A stretch of DNA of 64,000 nt. Origin: Branchiostoma belcheri. Lineage: Eukaryota; Chordata; Leptocardii; Amphioxiformes; Branchiostomatidae. The position numbers and the translations under genes were made by a program. The notes under the pieces were generated by a model. That model saw only the letters and a list, made by a program, of their open reading frames with translations. It did no database searches and was not told the origin of the DNA. The stretch lies in the NCBI RefSeq assembly GCF_001625305.1, contig NW_017804020.1, positions 1,074,351 through 1,138,350 of the forward strand, in the 5' to 3' direction. Below are positions 33,065 to 44,508 of the stretch, in pieces. Within the stretch, counting starts at the first letter, position 1, and the number at the start of each line of letters is the position of its first letter.

Positions 33065-33399
33065 GAAACTTAACGACTTTGATCATCGCTGTTTACGAAT
33101 TTCATAATTATGTAGCCATCAGCAATTTCTGAAATCAATAAAGCCAGTGGATATCGATGTTTACAATGTATAGCAAGGCCGATAACAAGTTGTAACTATT
33201 ATTTCTTCTTCGCCGTTTTTCATAGAATAGTGTGGCTATCAGTGTCCTTAGACTTAGCTATTGTGTCTCTCAGACCAGATGACACTTGCGATCATGGAGG
33301 TATCGGGATCAGACCCAGGAGTATTAGTCCAGGTGAGAAAAATCTGAATTGTGCATTTTACCTACCTTTTTTTTCGTGTTATTTGAAACAAGTGTGTAA

Positions 33400-34330
33400 C
33401 ATATAATGTTGTATAGTTAGGTGACTGACTGATGCAGTAATGATGTCTCCTGTCTGAACCCGACAAGAGAACTGAAGTTTGGACCAGACCAGACCTGCTG
33501 ATTTGAAGATCCCAGATGAATATCAGGTGAGAAAATCCAATATCTGTATTTTCCCTTCCATTTACATGTGTTTTTTTAATAAATGTGTAACATACAATGT
33601 TCTATAGTTAGGTGACTGCTGACTGATGCAGTAGTGATGACTCCTGTCTGAACCTGAGAAGAGAAGATTGGACCAGACCAGACCTGGTGATTTGAAGATC
33701 CCAGATGAATAGTAGGTGAGAAAATCCGAATTCTGTACTTCCCTACCATTTACGTGTTGTTGTCTTTTCAAACAAGTGAGTAACATACAATGTTCTATAG
33801 TTAGGTGACTGCTGACTGATGCAGTAGTGATGACTCCTGTCTGAACCTGACAAGAGAAGATTGGCCCAGACCAGACCTGGTGATTTGAAGATCCCAGATG
33901 AATATAAGGCATGTATTAAAGGTGAGGACATCTGAATTCTGTATTTTCCCTATCGTTTACGTTTTTTTTTAACCAGTGTGTAACATACAATGTTCTATAG
34001 TTAGGTGGCTGCTGACTGGTGCAGTAGTGATGACTGCTGTCTGAACCTGACAAGAGAAGATTGGACCAGACCAGACCAGAGCAAGTGATTTGAAGACACC
34101 AGAGGAACATATTAAAGGTGAGAAAATCTTAATTCTGTAATACTATGTTCCCTACCATTTACTTGGTGTTACTTGAGACAAGTGTGTAACATACAATATT
34201 GTTTATAGGTTGCTGCAGACTGATGACTCCTCTCTAAACCTGACAAGACTCACCAGACCAGACCATACTGTGATTTGAAGACTACATGTGAATATAAGGT
34301 ATACTAAGAAAATCTGTATTTTGACTGCCA
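33400..34330 (+). repeat. Tandem ~190-200 bp repeat array, left arm
   Basis: TATAGTTAGGTG-type starts recur at about 33412, 33603, 33795 and 33995, with a diverged copy at 34203; spacing 191-200 bp. Each unit contains one exon-like segment. Confidence 0.85.
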
Positions 34331-34613
34331 ATTGCCTGGTGTTGTCTGAAACAAGTATGTAACTTATAATGTTGTATACATATAGGTAGGTCCTGTCAAG
34401 AGTATTCATGCTATTCTCTTTTCTCTGTCCACTTTTGACTGAATGTTAATTTTGCAAAGCTCTTCCTTTACCTTGCTATTAAATAAAGCTTGAGTGTGCT
34501 GTTGTTGTCAAGCCAAAGCAGATTTTAGAAGTTAAATATTTATTTGCATGCAAGGACATTCTGTAAGTTTGGTTTGTGATTTTTTTTCACTTTTTCTTTT
34601 ACTTATACATTGC

Positions 34614-34799
34614 AGTTTACGGAAGCTGATACTGTATACCTGGCCATGTTCCTGTGTGTGCTGTGGGACCTGTCTGCTATCCTGTGTACCTCAGTCCATA
34701 TTCTTGAAGGATCTGTCTGTATTCCTGGAGGATATGCCTGACAGTGTGTCCTGTCACCTACACTGTATCTACTAGACAAGAGAACATCAGACTTTAACG
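34614..34799 (+). other. Exon-like segment in the left palindrome arm
   Basis: Bounded by CATTGCAG and AACG|GTGAGT, both good splice sites. The 3' part is open in the frame that joins GAT GCG GAC at 36168 (…LDKRTSDFN + DADPETGLL...), but a TGA interrupts the same frame earlier in the segment. I do not recognise a protein. Confidence 0.25.
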
Positions 34800-36167
34800 G
34801 TGAGTTGACTTTTATTTTTAGAAGTCTTTCAAACACAAGGGTCTGCATGCCACAAAGCGTATGTCAGCACTGTGAATTCGGGGCTCAGGGCAACTCTGCT
34901 AAACGTTAAACATAATCTGTGCATTATGTGTAAAACATCCAGTCAGTACAAATGAAGCATAATACCTGTCAGGTACGACACTTTTCAGAAATTTGCATAA
35001 TTCAACGTCATACATGTCAAATTCAGTCTACATCGTAAGCACTAATTGCGAGTAATTTTGCATGATTTGAAGTCAGAATTTAGACAAATGAAGAGTAAAT
35101 CATTATCGCCGTAATTTAGCGCAAAGCGTGATCAAGACGTCCCATGCAGACCCCTTATGGAATGACAACAAAAGATGTAGGGATGAAGGCTAAGGAATCA
35201 GTGAAATTCTATATTGGCAAGGATCATAGAACAAGGTTGCTTTCTACTTCAAATGTAGTCATGTTGCAGATAGCTGAAGGACAGTTTTGGGGCCTTTCAA
35301 GTCCAAATCCTGTTAAACTTTGAATAAAAGGTGATATTACAGTATAGTGTATAAAAGAACATCTCCGTCGAAAAGAAAAGGATAAAGAGCAGCCAAATTA
35401 AGGACTGGTAATCACCCAAGAGAATTTGGTAGGCTGTTGTATACATGTCAGTCCTTCTACAGTCACGACATTCGTTATACCTTACACTAAAACTAGACGA
35501 AGTATATTGACCGCCTTCGTCACAGGCCTTGTGGATTTGGCAGGCATCTGAGCTGTGAACATCAAATATCCCCCAATTTGTGAGGGACTGGTCGTAACAA
35601 ATGGATCACCTTTGCAAACATAATTTGGGGATGAAAGGCCATAAATCTGATGTAAACAAGGTGAAAAATCGATGTTGTGGACATTCGCCAAAGGAAAATG
35701 ATGAATTAAAAATCCTCCAACAGTTTCCTTTAACTGAATACATCCCTTTCAAACATTTGACACATTTTGTAAAAAGTAGCCAATGTTTGTAGCTTTGTTT
35801 GACTACATAGTAATTCCTTATTAGGTCAATTTTCCCACCCCCCAAATTGTTGCTTTGGGCTTTGACTTAAGAGTTTTTTGGCAGAAAAATGTCAGTCTCT
35901 TCGAGTTAAAAGTAGTCATTTCACCATAACTGTTGTGTTTAGCTATATTTTTAAAGTCAATTTCCAGCCAAAAACTTGTTGACGCTGTACACCCGAGAAT
36001 GTGGGGTCGGGCATAGTTAGCAGTGTGGCTTTTTGTACCGCGGATTTTTTATGTTGGCACTTAAGTTGAATGTGGTTTATAAACATAAACATGCTTGTTG
36101 TGTGACATAATTTGTTGCAAGGTCAATAGCTGTTTTCACACACTGACTTTTGTTTCTCTGCCTTCAA

Positions 36168-36236
36168 GATGCGGACCCGGAGACTGGACTGCTACGGGAG
36201 GATCAGAACCCGACTTTCATCGGCGCAGCTGTGTGA
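36168..36236 (+). other. Small conserved open frame in left palindrome arm
   Basis: Twenty-two codons and a stop (DADPETGLLREDQNPTF...) following TCTCTGCCTTCAAG. The right-arm partner 38847-38779 (minus strand) keeps the frame. Four differences are seen, all transitions, three synonymous in this frame. May be a captured last exon or chance. Confidence 0.25.
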
Positions 36237-36349
36237 AAAAAGATGGGGGGTGTGAGTATGGTTTCTTTGTTAACACAGGACAACACTCCACACGTGCACA
36301 TACTCACATTTCTCTCCCTTATGCCCAGTTCACTCTACTCTGAGGGTCC

Positions 36350-36960
36350 ATTAATCGTAGCCTTTAATTCCACGTTGTTTGGCCAATCCTGAATTCAGTG
36401 CAAAGAGACAGCCTGCATGCCCTTTTTTCTAAATAATCACTACCCCCATTAGGCCATGTTGATTTGATTATATGGATGACATCCGCGCGCGCATGAATTT
36501 TCGGCCGTTTCCAAAAAAAAAAAAAGTTTTCAACCATACTGTAAATCGTACAAAACAGTTGCAAAATGAGCAAAGACATACCGTAAGTTGCAAAAAATGA
36601 TACCACTGTCGTAGAATGCCGAAATCAAACCCAAAAAAGACGAAAATGTAAAGAAATGAATTTGAAGAGTAGATTATTCGCCAAACCATACTCTGTGTCA
36701 TTTGTTCAACCTTCAAAACCACGTAGATTTCATAATGAAAGCAACTTTTTTTTTTGGCCAAACTTTTTTTTTATTCGCACGCGCGCATCAGTTTTGGGGT
36801 TCCCAGAGGATGTCATCCATATAATCAAATCAACATGGCCTTACTGAAAATTGCCCCAAAATTGTCGCTTTACACTTAATTCAGATCCTCCGAACACTTA
36901 ATTGATTTTTCACGTCGTTTGGCTGATCCTAAATTCATTGTAAAGTGAGGGCCCGCATGC
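36350..36960. repeat. Fragments of families R1 and R4 in the left arm
   Basis: Contains CATGTTGATTTGATTATATGGATGACATCC (36457-36483) and its inverse (about 36806-36838), poly-A/T runs and GCATGCCCTTTTTTCT fragments typical of R1. These make up an internal foldback. Confidence 0.5.
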
Positions 36961-37434
36961 CCTTTTTTCTTAAGATGTAAGCAGGCCTTTCGAGTCTTCA
37001 AAATCTGCAGGCAGCTGCCCAAAATCATCGTAATCACTAACCCCCATGAGTGTCACTAAAAATTGCCCCCAAAATTGTTGCGTTGGGCCCTTACACATAA
37101 ATTTTCCATATTTTGCATGTTTGGCTGATCCTGAATTCATTGTAAAGAGAGGGCCTGCGTGCCTTTTTTTCATAAGGCGTAAACAAACCTTTTTAGTCCT
37201 TGTAAGGGGATAGGCAGCCGCCCAAAGTCTCCACTTTTTTCTGACAAAAAAAACCTAGCCTTTCGAGTCTTAAAAATCTGTAGGCAGCTGCCCAAAATCA
37301 TTATCACTAACCCCCATGAGTGTCACTAAAAATTGCCGCTTTGGGCCCAAAAGTCTCAACTTTTTTTCTGCCAAAAAAACCTTTATCTTTAAAAGACCTA
37401 TTTCAGTGTTTTGTTTTGTTAATTTCTTTGAGTG

Positions 37435-38090
37435 AATTTCCCGCCAAAAACTTGGCATAATTGGTACCCTCACCTGGGTAATTAATTGGATTAAAATTTT
37501 CCCGCCAAAAAACTTAGTATATAGAGGACTCTAACCTTGAACTTGTGCCCCCCTCCTCCTTACTTCTGAACTGTTAGCTCCACTGCTACTACTCACACAA
37601 TACATGTTCAACCTTTCTTTCCACTTAACTTCTCCCAACGCTAATGCTACATCAGACCAACCTCCCCATGCACTCAATAGTTCATTGAGCGTAGTTTCTC
37701 ACTCTCCGTGTCAGTCAATTGTACAAGAATGCTGGTGTTTCGAAGCACCATGTCTCCACAAAAGACATCCCCTGGGGAGCACGCTGAGTACATTGCTGAC
37801 AGGAGAGTGAGAAACTAGAAGTCGAGAAGCTTTGCTCAATGAACTATTGAGTGCATGGGGAGGTTGGTCTGATGTAGCATTAGCGTTGGGAGAAGTTAAG
37901 TGGAAAGAAAGGTTGAACATGTATTGTGTGAGTAGTAGCAGTGGAGCTAACAGTTCAGAAGTAAGGAGGAGGGGGGCACAAGTTCAAGGTTAGAGTCCTC
38001 TATATACTAAGTTTTTTGGCGGGAAAATTTTAATCCAATTAATTACCCAGGTGAGGGTACCAATTATGCCAAGTTTTTGGTGGGAAATTG
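37435..38090. repeat. Palindrome core
   Basis: Near-identical arms flank a ~110-bp spacer. A perfect E2F-type motif TTTGGCGGGAAA occurs in each arm (37498-37509 and 38015-38026), plus another at 37437-37448. Confidence 0.85.
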
Positions 38091-38224
38091 ACTAAAAAAA
38101 TTAGCAAAACACAACAGTTACTGTGAAAATAGGTCTACTTTTAACTTGGAAAGACCTAAGTTTTTTGGCAGAAAAAAGTTTTGGAGACTTTTGGGCCCAA
38201 AGTGACAATTTTAAGTGACGCTTT

Positions 38225-38660
38225 TAAGGGGGCCTGCATGGGGAAGTGGTTATGATTTTGGGCGGCTGCCTAATTCGATTACTAAGACTAAAAAGGCCCA
38301 TTTACACCTTATAAAAACATGGAGAATTTCAGGGTAAAGGCCCAAAGCGATAATTTTGGGGGCAATTTTTAGTGACACTCATGGAGGGTTAGTGATTACG
38401 ATGATTTTGGGCAGCTGCCTACAGATTATGAAGACACGAAAGGCCTGCCAACATCAGTTTTTTCTTAAGAAAAAAGGGGCATGCAGGCCCTCACTTTATG
38501 ATGGGCCAAACAGTGTGACAATTTTGGGGGGGCGATTTTCAGTAATGGGCATGGGGGGTTAAGTGATTATGAAGACTAAAAGGCCTGTTTAAGAAAAAAG
38601 GGCATGCAGGCTCTTTGCAATGAATTTAGGATTGGCCAAACGACGTGGCATTAAAGTGGC
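38225..38660. repeat. Scrambled R1-type MITE copies in the right arm
   Basis: Several GGCCTGCATGGGG...GATTTTGGGCGGCTGCC...AAGACTAAAAAGGCC...GGGCATGCAGG blocks in series, inverse to 36960-37330. Confidence 0.6.
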
Positions 38661-39599
38661 TGGCTACGATTAATGGACCCTCAGAGTGAACTGGGCATAA
38701 GGGAGAGAAATGTGAGTATGTGTGTGGAGTATTGTCCTGTGTTAACAAAGAAACCATACTCACACCCCCCATCTTCTTTCACACAGCTGCACCGATAAAA
38801 GTCGGATTCTGATCCTCCCGTGGCAGTCCAGTCTCCGGGTCCGCATCTTGAAGACAGAAACAAAAGTCAGTGTGTGAAAACAGCTATTGACCTTGCAACA
38901 AAAAATATGTCACACTACAGGCACGTTCATGTTTATTAACCACATTCAACTTAACTGCCAACATAAAAAATCAGCTGTACAAAAAGCCACGCTGTGAACT
39001 ATGACTGACCCCACATTCCCGGGTGTACAGCGTCAACCCGGAATGACTCGCTTCTGCACGTTAATGATCGCAATTCAATGAACGCGAAACATTATATATC
39101 ATTCAGACCACCTCGCAAGGTGGACAAAAATAAATCGCGACGGAACCAAAATGGAACGTTCATGTTCCCAAATAATTTGATTTATTTATTCAATTCGAAT
39201 CAATTTGCAACAAATTTGCAACAAATTTTGAAACATGAACAGGGCCTATTACAGGTGGAATTATAGGTTGTATTGTATATTGCCTCAAGTTCTTAACACA
39301 TCAGAGGACAAATAAACATGCAAGTTGTAAAGCATCATCTCACCTGTACAAACTCATCGGTCTGAAGTCTGGACAGTCTTCCAGTTGTCCGTCATCACAG
39401 GCTTTTCCCATTCAGAACAGGAACATCAGGACACACCTAACAGTACAAAGAATAATTTGTATGATGCACACAAAAAACATTTCCAGGAAACAAAAAACAG
39501 GATTGAAAACAGGTGTTTTTTTTACTAACAATAAGAAATTTATTTATTTTAACTACATTGCTTGAATGTAGACATAGAAATAAAAAGTACAGAATTCAG

Positions 39600-40940
39600 A
39601 TTTTCTCACCTTATTAACTTATATTTACTTGGTATCTTCGTATCACATAGCACTGGTTCAGACAGGAGTCATCACTACTGCATCAGTCAGCAGCCACCAA
39701 ACTATAGAACATTACATGTATATGTTAGACACTTGCTTCAAATCACCAGGTCTGGTCAAGTCTTGGTCGCTTTAGACAGGAGTCGGCAGTCACCTAACTA
39801 TGCAACATTATAAGTTGGACAATTGCTTCAAAACACAAACTAAATGATAGGGAATACAGAATTCATACTTTCTCACCTTATTTTTGTCTGGGATCTTCAA
39901 ATCACCAGGTCTGGTCTGGTCCTAACTTCTCTTCTCAGGTTCAGACAGGAGCCATCACTACTGCTTCAGTCAGCAGTCACCAAACTATGCAATATTATAT
40001 GTTACACACTTGCTTCAAATAACACTATGTAAATGGCAGCTAAAATACAGAATTCAGTTTTTCTCACATTGTATTTATACAGGGTCTTCAAATCACCATG
40101 TCTTGTCTGGTCTGGTCTGGCCTAATCTCTTGTCAGGTTCAGACAGGAATCATCACTACTGCATCAGTCAGCAGCCACCTAGCTATAGAACATCATAAGT
40201 TTGACACTTGCTTCAAATTATACCAAGTAAATTTACAAGGTAAAATACAGAATTCAGATTTTCTCACCTTATATTCATCTGGGATCTTCAAATCACCATG
40301 TCTGGTCTGGTCCAAACTTCCCTTGTCACAATGTCAGGTTCAGACAGGAGTCATCACTACTGCTTCAGTCAGCAGTCACCTAACTATACAACACTGTATG
40401 TTACACACTTGCTTCAAATAACACTAATATGTAAATGGTAGGTAAAATACAGAATTCAGTTTTTCTCACCTTGTATTTATATTAGGTCTTCAAATCACCC
40501 TGTCTGGTCTGGTCTGGTTTAGACAGGAGTCATCACTACTGCATCAGTCAGCAGCCACCTAACTATACAACATCATAAGTTAGACACTTGCTTCAAATTA
40601 CACCAAGTAAATTTACAAGGTAAAATACAAAATTCAGATTTTCTCACCTTATATTCATCTGGTGTCTTTAAATCACTGGTGCAATCTTCTCTTGTCAGGT
40701 TTTAGACAGGAGTCATCATTACTGCATCAGTCAGCAGTCACCTAACTATACAACATGATACGTAGGTTACACAGTTGCTTCAAAAACACCAAGAAACATT
40801 TATAGGTAAAATACAAAATTAGATTTTCTCACCTTATATTTATTTGATGTCGTCAAATCACCTTGTTTGGTCCAATCTTCTCAAATCAGGTTTAGACAGG
40901 AGTCATACCTGCATCAGTCTTCAATCACCTAAAAATACAG
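39600..40940 (-). repeat. Tandem ~190-200 bp repeat array, right arm
   Basis: TTCTCAC (the complement of the donor) recurs near 39603, 39870, 40062, 40261, 40464, 40641 and 40827. The unit body is the reverse complement of the left-arm unit. Confidence 0.85.
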
Positions 40941-41940
40941 ACATAACAAGTTACAAGCACTGTGAGTAACGTTTGTATTGGTGGAACACATGTCATGTGG
41001 AAATCTGTTCATGGACTCTCAACCATCAAATCATGGAAAGGTCCGGTTCAAAACCTAGTAAGATAATCACTGGGAGAGACGAAAGTACTTCTTTTTCAAT
41101 AGTACCCTCTAAACACCCCTAAACTTTACTGACTAAACAGGATATCACTGAGGGAGGTACGCTATACGCAGTATGAGTGAGGACCAGGACACAACAGACA
41201 GACGAGAAGCCTTCTCTCCTGAAGAAGTATCAAGGTATCAAGGTGAAGCTTTGAAGAAGCCTTGTTTAAAATTTACACAACTTTTTGGCGGGAAAATTGA
41301 TGGCATTTTGCCCAGGTGCGGCACGTCTTAACACGTGGCGGCGGAGACAGACTCACCATGCCAGCGGAGATTTCAAACAAAACATCTTTAAATCAGTCAT
41401 TTCCGTAGCTAAAATGGTCTATTTTTTAATAGCGTCACTCGACACGAAGGAAATACATTCACTGTTCTCTAAAACAACGCAGAGGAAAAATATTCAAAAG
41501 CAAAATAAAATCGTCTTAAAACTGTGAGACAAGTTTGTAGACATACGTTAACGTTTGCTCAGAATATACTACGTCGTAGTTACAGGTTTGTTTGGAAAAC
41601 ATTTAAAGAGACAGTTTGTTGCCTTACCTTCTGAAAACGAACCTCTCCAACACCACGCCACCCTTCCCGCGGCCAGACAGTCGCCATTTTACTAGTTCTT
41701 GTCCAAAACTCCAGGTCAGGAAATGCACATTTTCTCCTTCAAACATCCAAAGAACGGCATAAATCCACCGCAAAAACATCCCCAAGACTTACTCCACACG
41801 TTTCGATAGGTATTTTCCAAACCAAGAACGACAAAAGACGAAAATTTGCCCCAAAAGTTGCAAAAATAACTCCGCACAAACAGCATGCGTCGCACGAGGT
41901 CCAACTTGGCGAACCGTACCACCTGTGTACACACGTGTGT
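39600..41940 (-). ncRNA. Candidate spliced non-coding transcript, right arm (convergent to left arm)
   Basis: On the minus strand a first-exon candidate similar to 31.7-32.5 kb ends at CAGAAG|GTAAGG (41628). About seven units follow, each with acceptor TATAG and donor GTGAGAA; for example 40383 down to 40268 reads TTAGGTGACTGCTGACTG ... GATGAATATAAG then GTGAGAAAATC. They are reverse-complement relatives of the left-arm units. Another possible exon is near 39436-39356 (…GTACAG|GTGAGA). No protein frame is conserved. Confidence 0.35.
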
Positions 41941-42575
41941 AATCACACACAGATGTGCATAACGATCACAATTTAATTAACTTCCTCATCCAATCCTGAT
42001 CGACCATCACTAATTCAACAAAAAAGAGAACCAATCAGAAGTAGTTACACACGCAACGCCATTTCCGACTTATCTGTCAAACACAATGTCTGCGTTATAT
42101 TGACGAGAAGTGTTGATATTCAAGTTAATATTGATTTGAAATCAATGACTTACTCATCCCGCTTTAAGTAGACTGAACCAGTGGATTGACCAACCTCCCG
42201 CAACAAAGTTTAAATAGAAACATGAAAATGGTAGCCACTCTGTCATTGGTCGAACCGAAAATTGACACCCTCTCATTTCTCAAACTGGTTGACCACAATC
42301 CAGGCAACTACCCTTTCCTGTCCTTGGTGCTGAACGTCATATCCACAGACAGGGAAACTTGTTACTAAACGCCATTTAGAACGATTGTAAACATTTTTTC
42401 TGGAGAAAATGCAAACCACTCTTTCTTCGATTTTTCTAGTAATTGTTTTAGTGAAGACTAAGTCTAAGCAGTAAATTATAGAGTGAATCCAAATGGTTTA
42501 CCGTCACTGTAGCATTTGAAGGCTTCGTGTATGCACTTCTACTGATTATCGCACGGAGTCGCTCTTGTGTCTAAC

Positions 42576-42587
42576 TGCGCATGTGCG
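42576..42587 (+). promoter_or_regulatory. NRF1-like site in the MDM1 promoter region
   Basis: TGCGCATGTGCG differs at one position from the NRF1 consensus TGCGCATGCGCA core. It lies 180 bp upstream of the MDM1 ATG in a GC-rich stretch typical of a TATA-less housekeeping promoter. Confidence 0.4.
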
Positions 42588-42765
42588 GGTGGTAGGGACG
42601 CCAAAGCGCGTACGGAAGCGTTGTGTTGTCCCTGCTGAGTTTGTTTTGAATGGGAGATCGCCAGTTCCCGCGTAGTCTTCAGCTCAAGATCTACCCAAAG
42701 GAACACGCCATCTAACCCAGAGGCAACATTTCCACGCTCACAGACCCTAAGGAACGCGGAGAACC

Positions 42766-44508
42766 ATGCCGGTGAAGTTTAAGGTAAGTTCTAGAAGCTT
42801 GGGGACACCTGATCGCCCTCCCCACCTTGCAGGCTTTTGTTTTGAGGTTATATTTAACCCAGAACAACCAGCCTCCAGGCAGGGTTTTGTTTGTGCCGAT
42901 TTTCTTCCCGTCGTTACTATGAGAGCACTTCGGAGGCATGCACAGACATCGAAATATCTTGTCGATGAAAATTCTAGATTGAAATGTTGTAGCCACAGAT
43001 AACATATAACGTTAGTTAACTTGTAAGCTTTCGAGAGAGATAAAAGTAACGTAAAAACATACAGCTAACATCCCTTGATCTTTTAGTGGTAAATTCATAA
43101 ACCACAAGAAACCCTTGTTTCGTGTTGTCACTGGCTGAATTCGAGTTACAATGAATCTTTTTTTTAAATGTATGTTGTGTTGCTGTACGTTGGATGACAA
43201 CAGCACGTAACGTAACATAATTTCTTCACGAAGACGTCACCTTGAACTTACACAGTTGTTTCATTCCTTGAGAATGTTAAGATTTAGTTCCCTGGCTGAA
43301 GTCTAAAATGGTAGATTAGAACGAAGTCCATAGAGCTGACAGTGTTTTGTTAGAAACCAAACAATAAACCCACAAAGCTGTAAAGTGATCTATAACTAAT
43401 TATTTATTCATGACCTTGTCTGTGAAGACTATCTTCAGTGGTGTTGTGTTGACCAATATGATCAGACACGTCATTGTCACAATATAGAACCCATCCATGT
43501 AACATTAAAATGATGACTACAAGTTAATGCCTATCGGAGGTGGGAAATGTACTGAAAAGGACAGGTTGGAATAACCACCTGTTGGATCAGTAGTCACTGT
43601 ATCTGATTAATAAGACAACTAACCTGTAACGTTAGAAAGTGAAGACAATACAGGGCTTGAAATCAGTATCTGCACAAGTGTAGGTAGCATTGAAAATTAC
43701 CTGTACCAGGCAATTTTATCTGCACCACTTAGAATTTAGGAAGTATGCGTAATTACCTATCTTATAGTTCATAGGTGGTAAAAGTCAATATGCAGCAAAT
43801 AAAAATCCACATACACATACATGTACATTCAAACCCAGTACATGGACTGGTACAGGTTATGTACAGGTTGACATCAGAAATTACCTGCACTTACCTATGC
43901 AACCTACAGTATAAGGCAGGTGATATTTCAGACTACCTCCTGGGAATTGAAGTGAAACATGTTATAGCAGGTGCAGTCAAGTGTACAACTACAACTACTA
44001 CGTCAACTGTATCCAAGGAACACTAATAACAAAAGCTAATGGCTTCTTAGCTTCAAGCATCATTCAGTGACTAAAACATGGAAATACTTTCAGGGTGACT
44101 TGTATTTTTGTAGCAAACACAACAAAATTGGCAACTGTGATACTTCCAAACAATAGAAAATGGACTGCAGGAAATGTAACTGTTACAATACTAAGTATGT
44201 TTCATTATAAGATCAGTGCAAGAAAGATGTTATAAAGACTTAGATTTGTATTTTTAGAGTCCTTATACATGTACCAGCCTCCATACATGTGACTGAGTAT
44301 TTATAAGTGATTATGACTACCAGGAGAATTTGATAATGAGAAATTGATACGGTCCCTTTCAATGAACAGGTACATGTATTATTTCCCCCACAGGGCCATT
44401 CTGAGTACGACACCCATTACAAATGGCTAGAGTCTCGCAAGTCAGCGTCCTACCAGCCAACCAGGGAGGAGCTGTCTAGGGAGGCGGGACTACGGTCTGC
44501 TGAACTGG
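42766..44508 (+). CDS. Mdm1: MDM1 exons 1-2 (N-terminal SEY motif)
   Basis: Exon 1 has only six codons (MPVKFK, 42766-42783, donor AAG|GTAAGT), as expected from human MPVRFK. Exon 2 (44394-44508) continues GHSEYDTHYKWLESRK, the first SEYxxxFxW-type repeat, and ends CTG G|GTACGT after AGLRSAELG (human AGLRSDQLG). Confidence 0.92.

Larger units (their letters stand above)
32250..34505 (+). ncRNA. Candidate spliced non-coding transcript, left arm
   Basis: A first-exon candidate ends at TATAG|GTAAGC (32562). Then come short segments with acceptor and donor at the expected places: 33274-33332, 33417-33526, 33608-33715, 33801-33921, 34001-34117 and 34209-34298, and a last segment from 34386 with AATAAA at 34482-34487. 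The repeated segments share TTAGGTGACTG...GATGCAGTAGTGATG...GACCAGACCAGACC...GATTTGAAGAT and are followed by GTGAGAAAATC. In the first full copy all three frames hit stops within the first 15 bases, so protein coding is unlikely. This is inference from splice-site pattern; transcription is unproven. Confidence 0.4.
31566..42000. repeat. Giant imperfect palindrome (inverted duplication) centred near 37.76 kb
   Basis: Matching segments in opposite orientation are nested: about 37435-37695 with 37810-38090 (nearly identical); 36960-37330 with 38225-38490; 35970-36345 with 38660-39030; the tandem arrays 33400-34330 with 39600-40940; and 31700-32560 with 41630-41940. The spacer is about 110 bp and itself begins CTCTCC...GTCAG and ends CTGACAGGAGAG. 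Arms differ in length because of insertions and differing tandem copy number. No transposase is recognised and no target-site duplication was located. Could be a foldback-type element or an inverted segmental duplication. An assembly artefact is less likely because the arms have diverged. Confidence 0.8.

Noticed and set aside
33562-34110. Overlapping minus-strand open frames in the tandem array as a repeat protein
   Set aside because: They are antisense to exon-like units and the frame is not kept through all copies or in the right arm.
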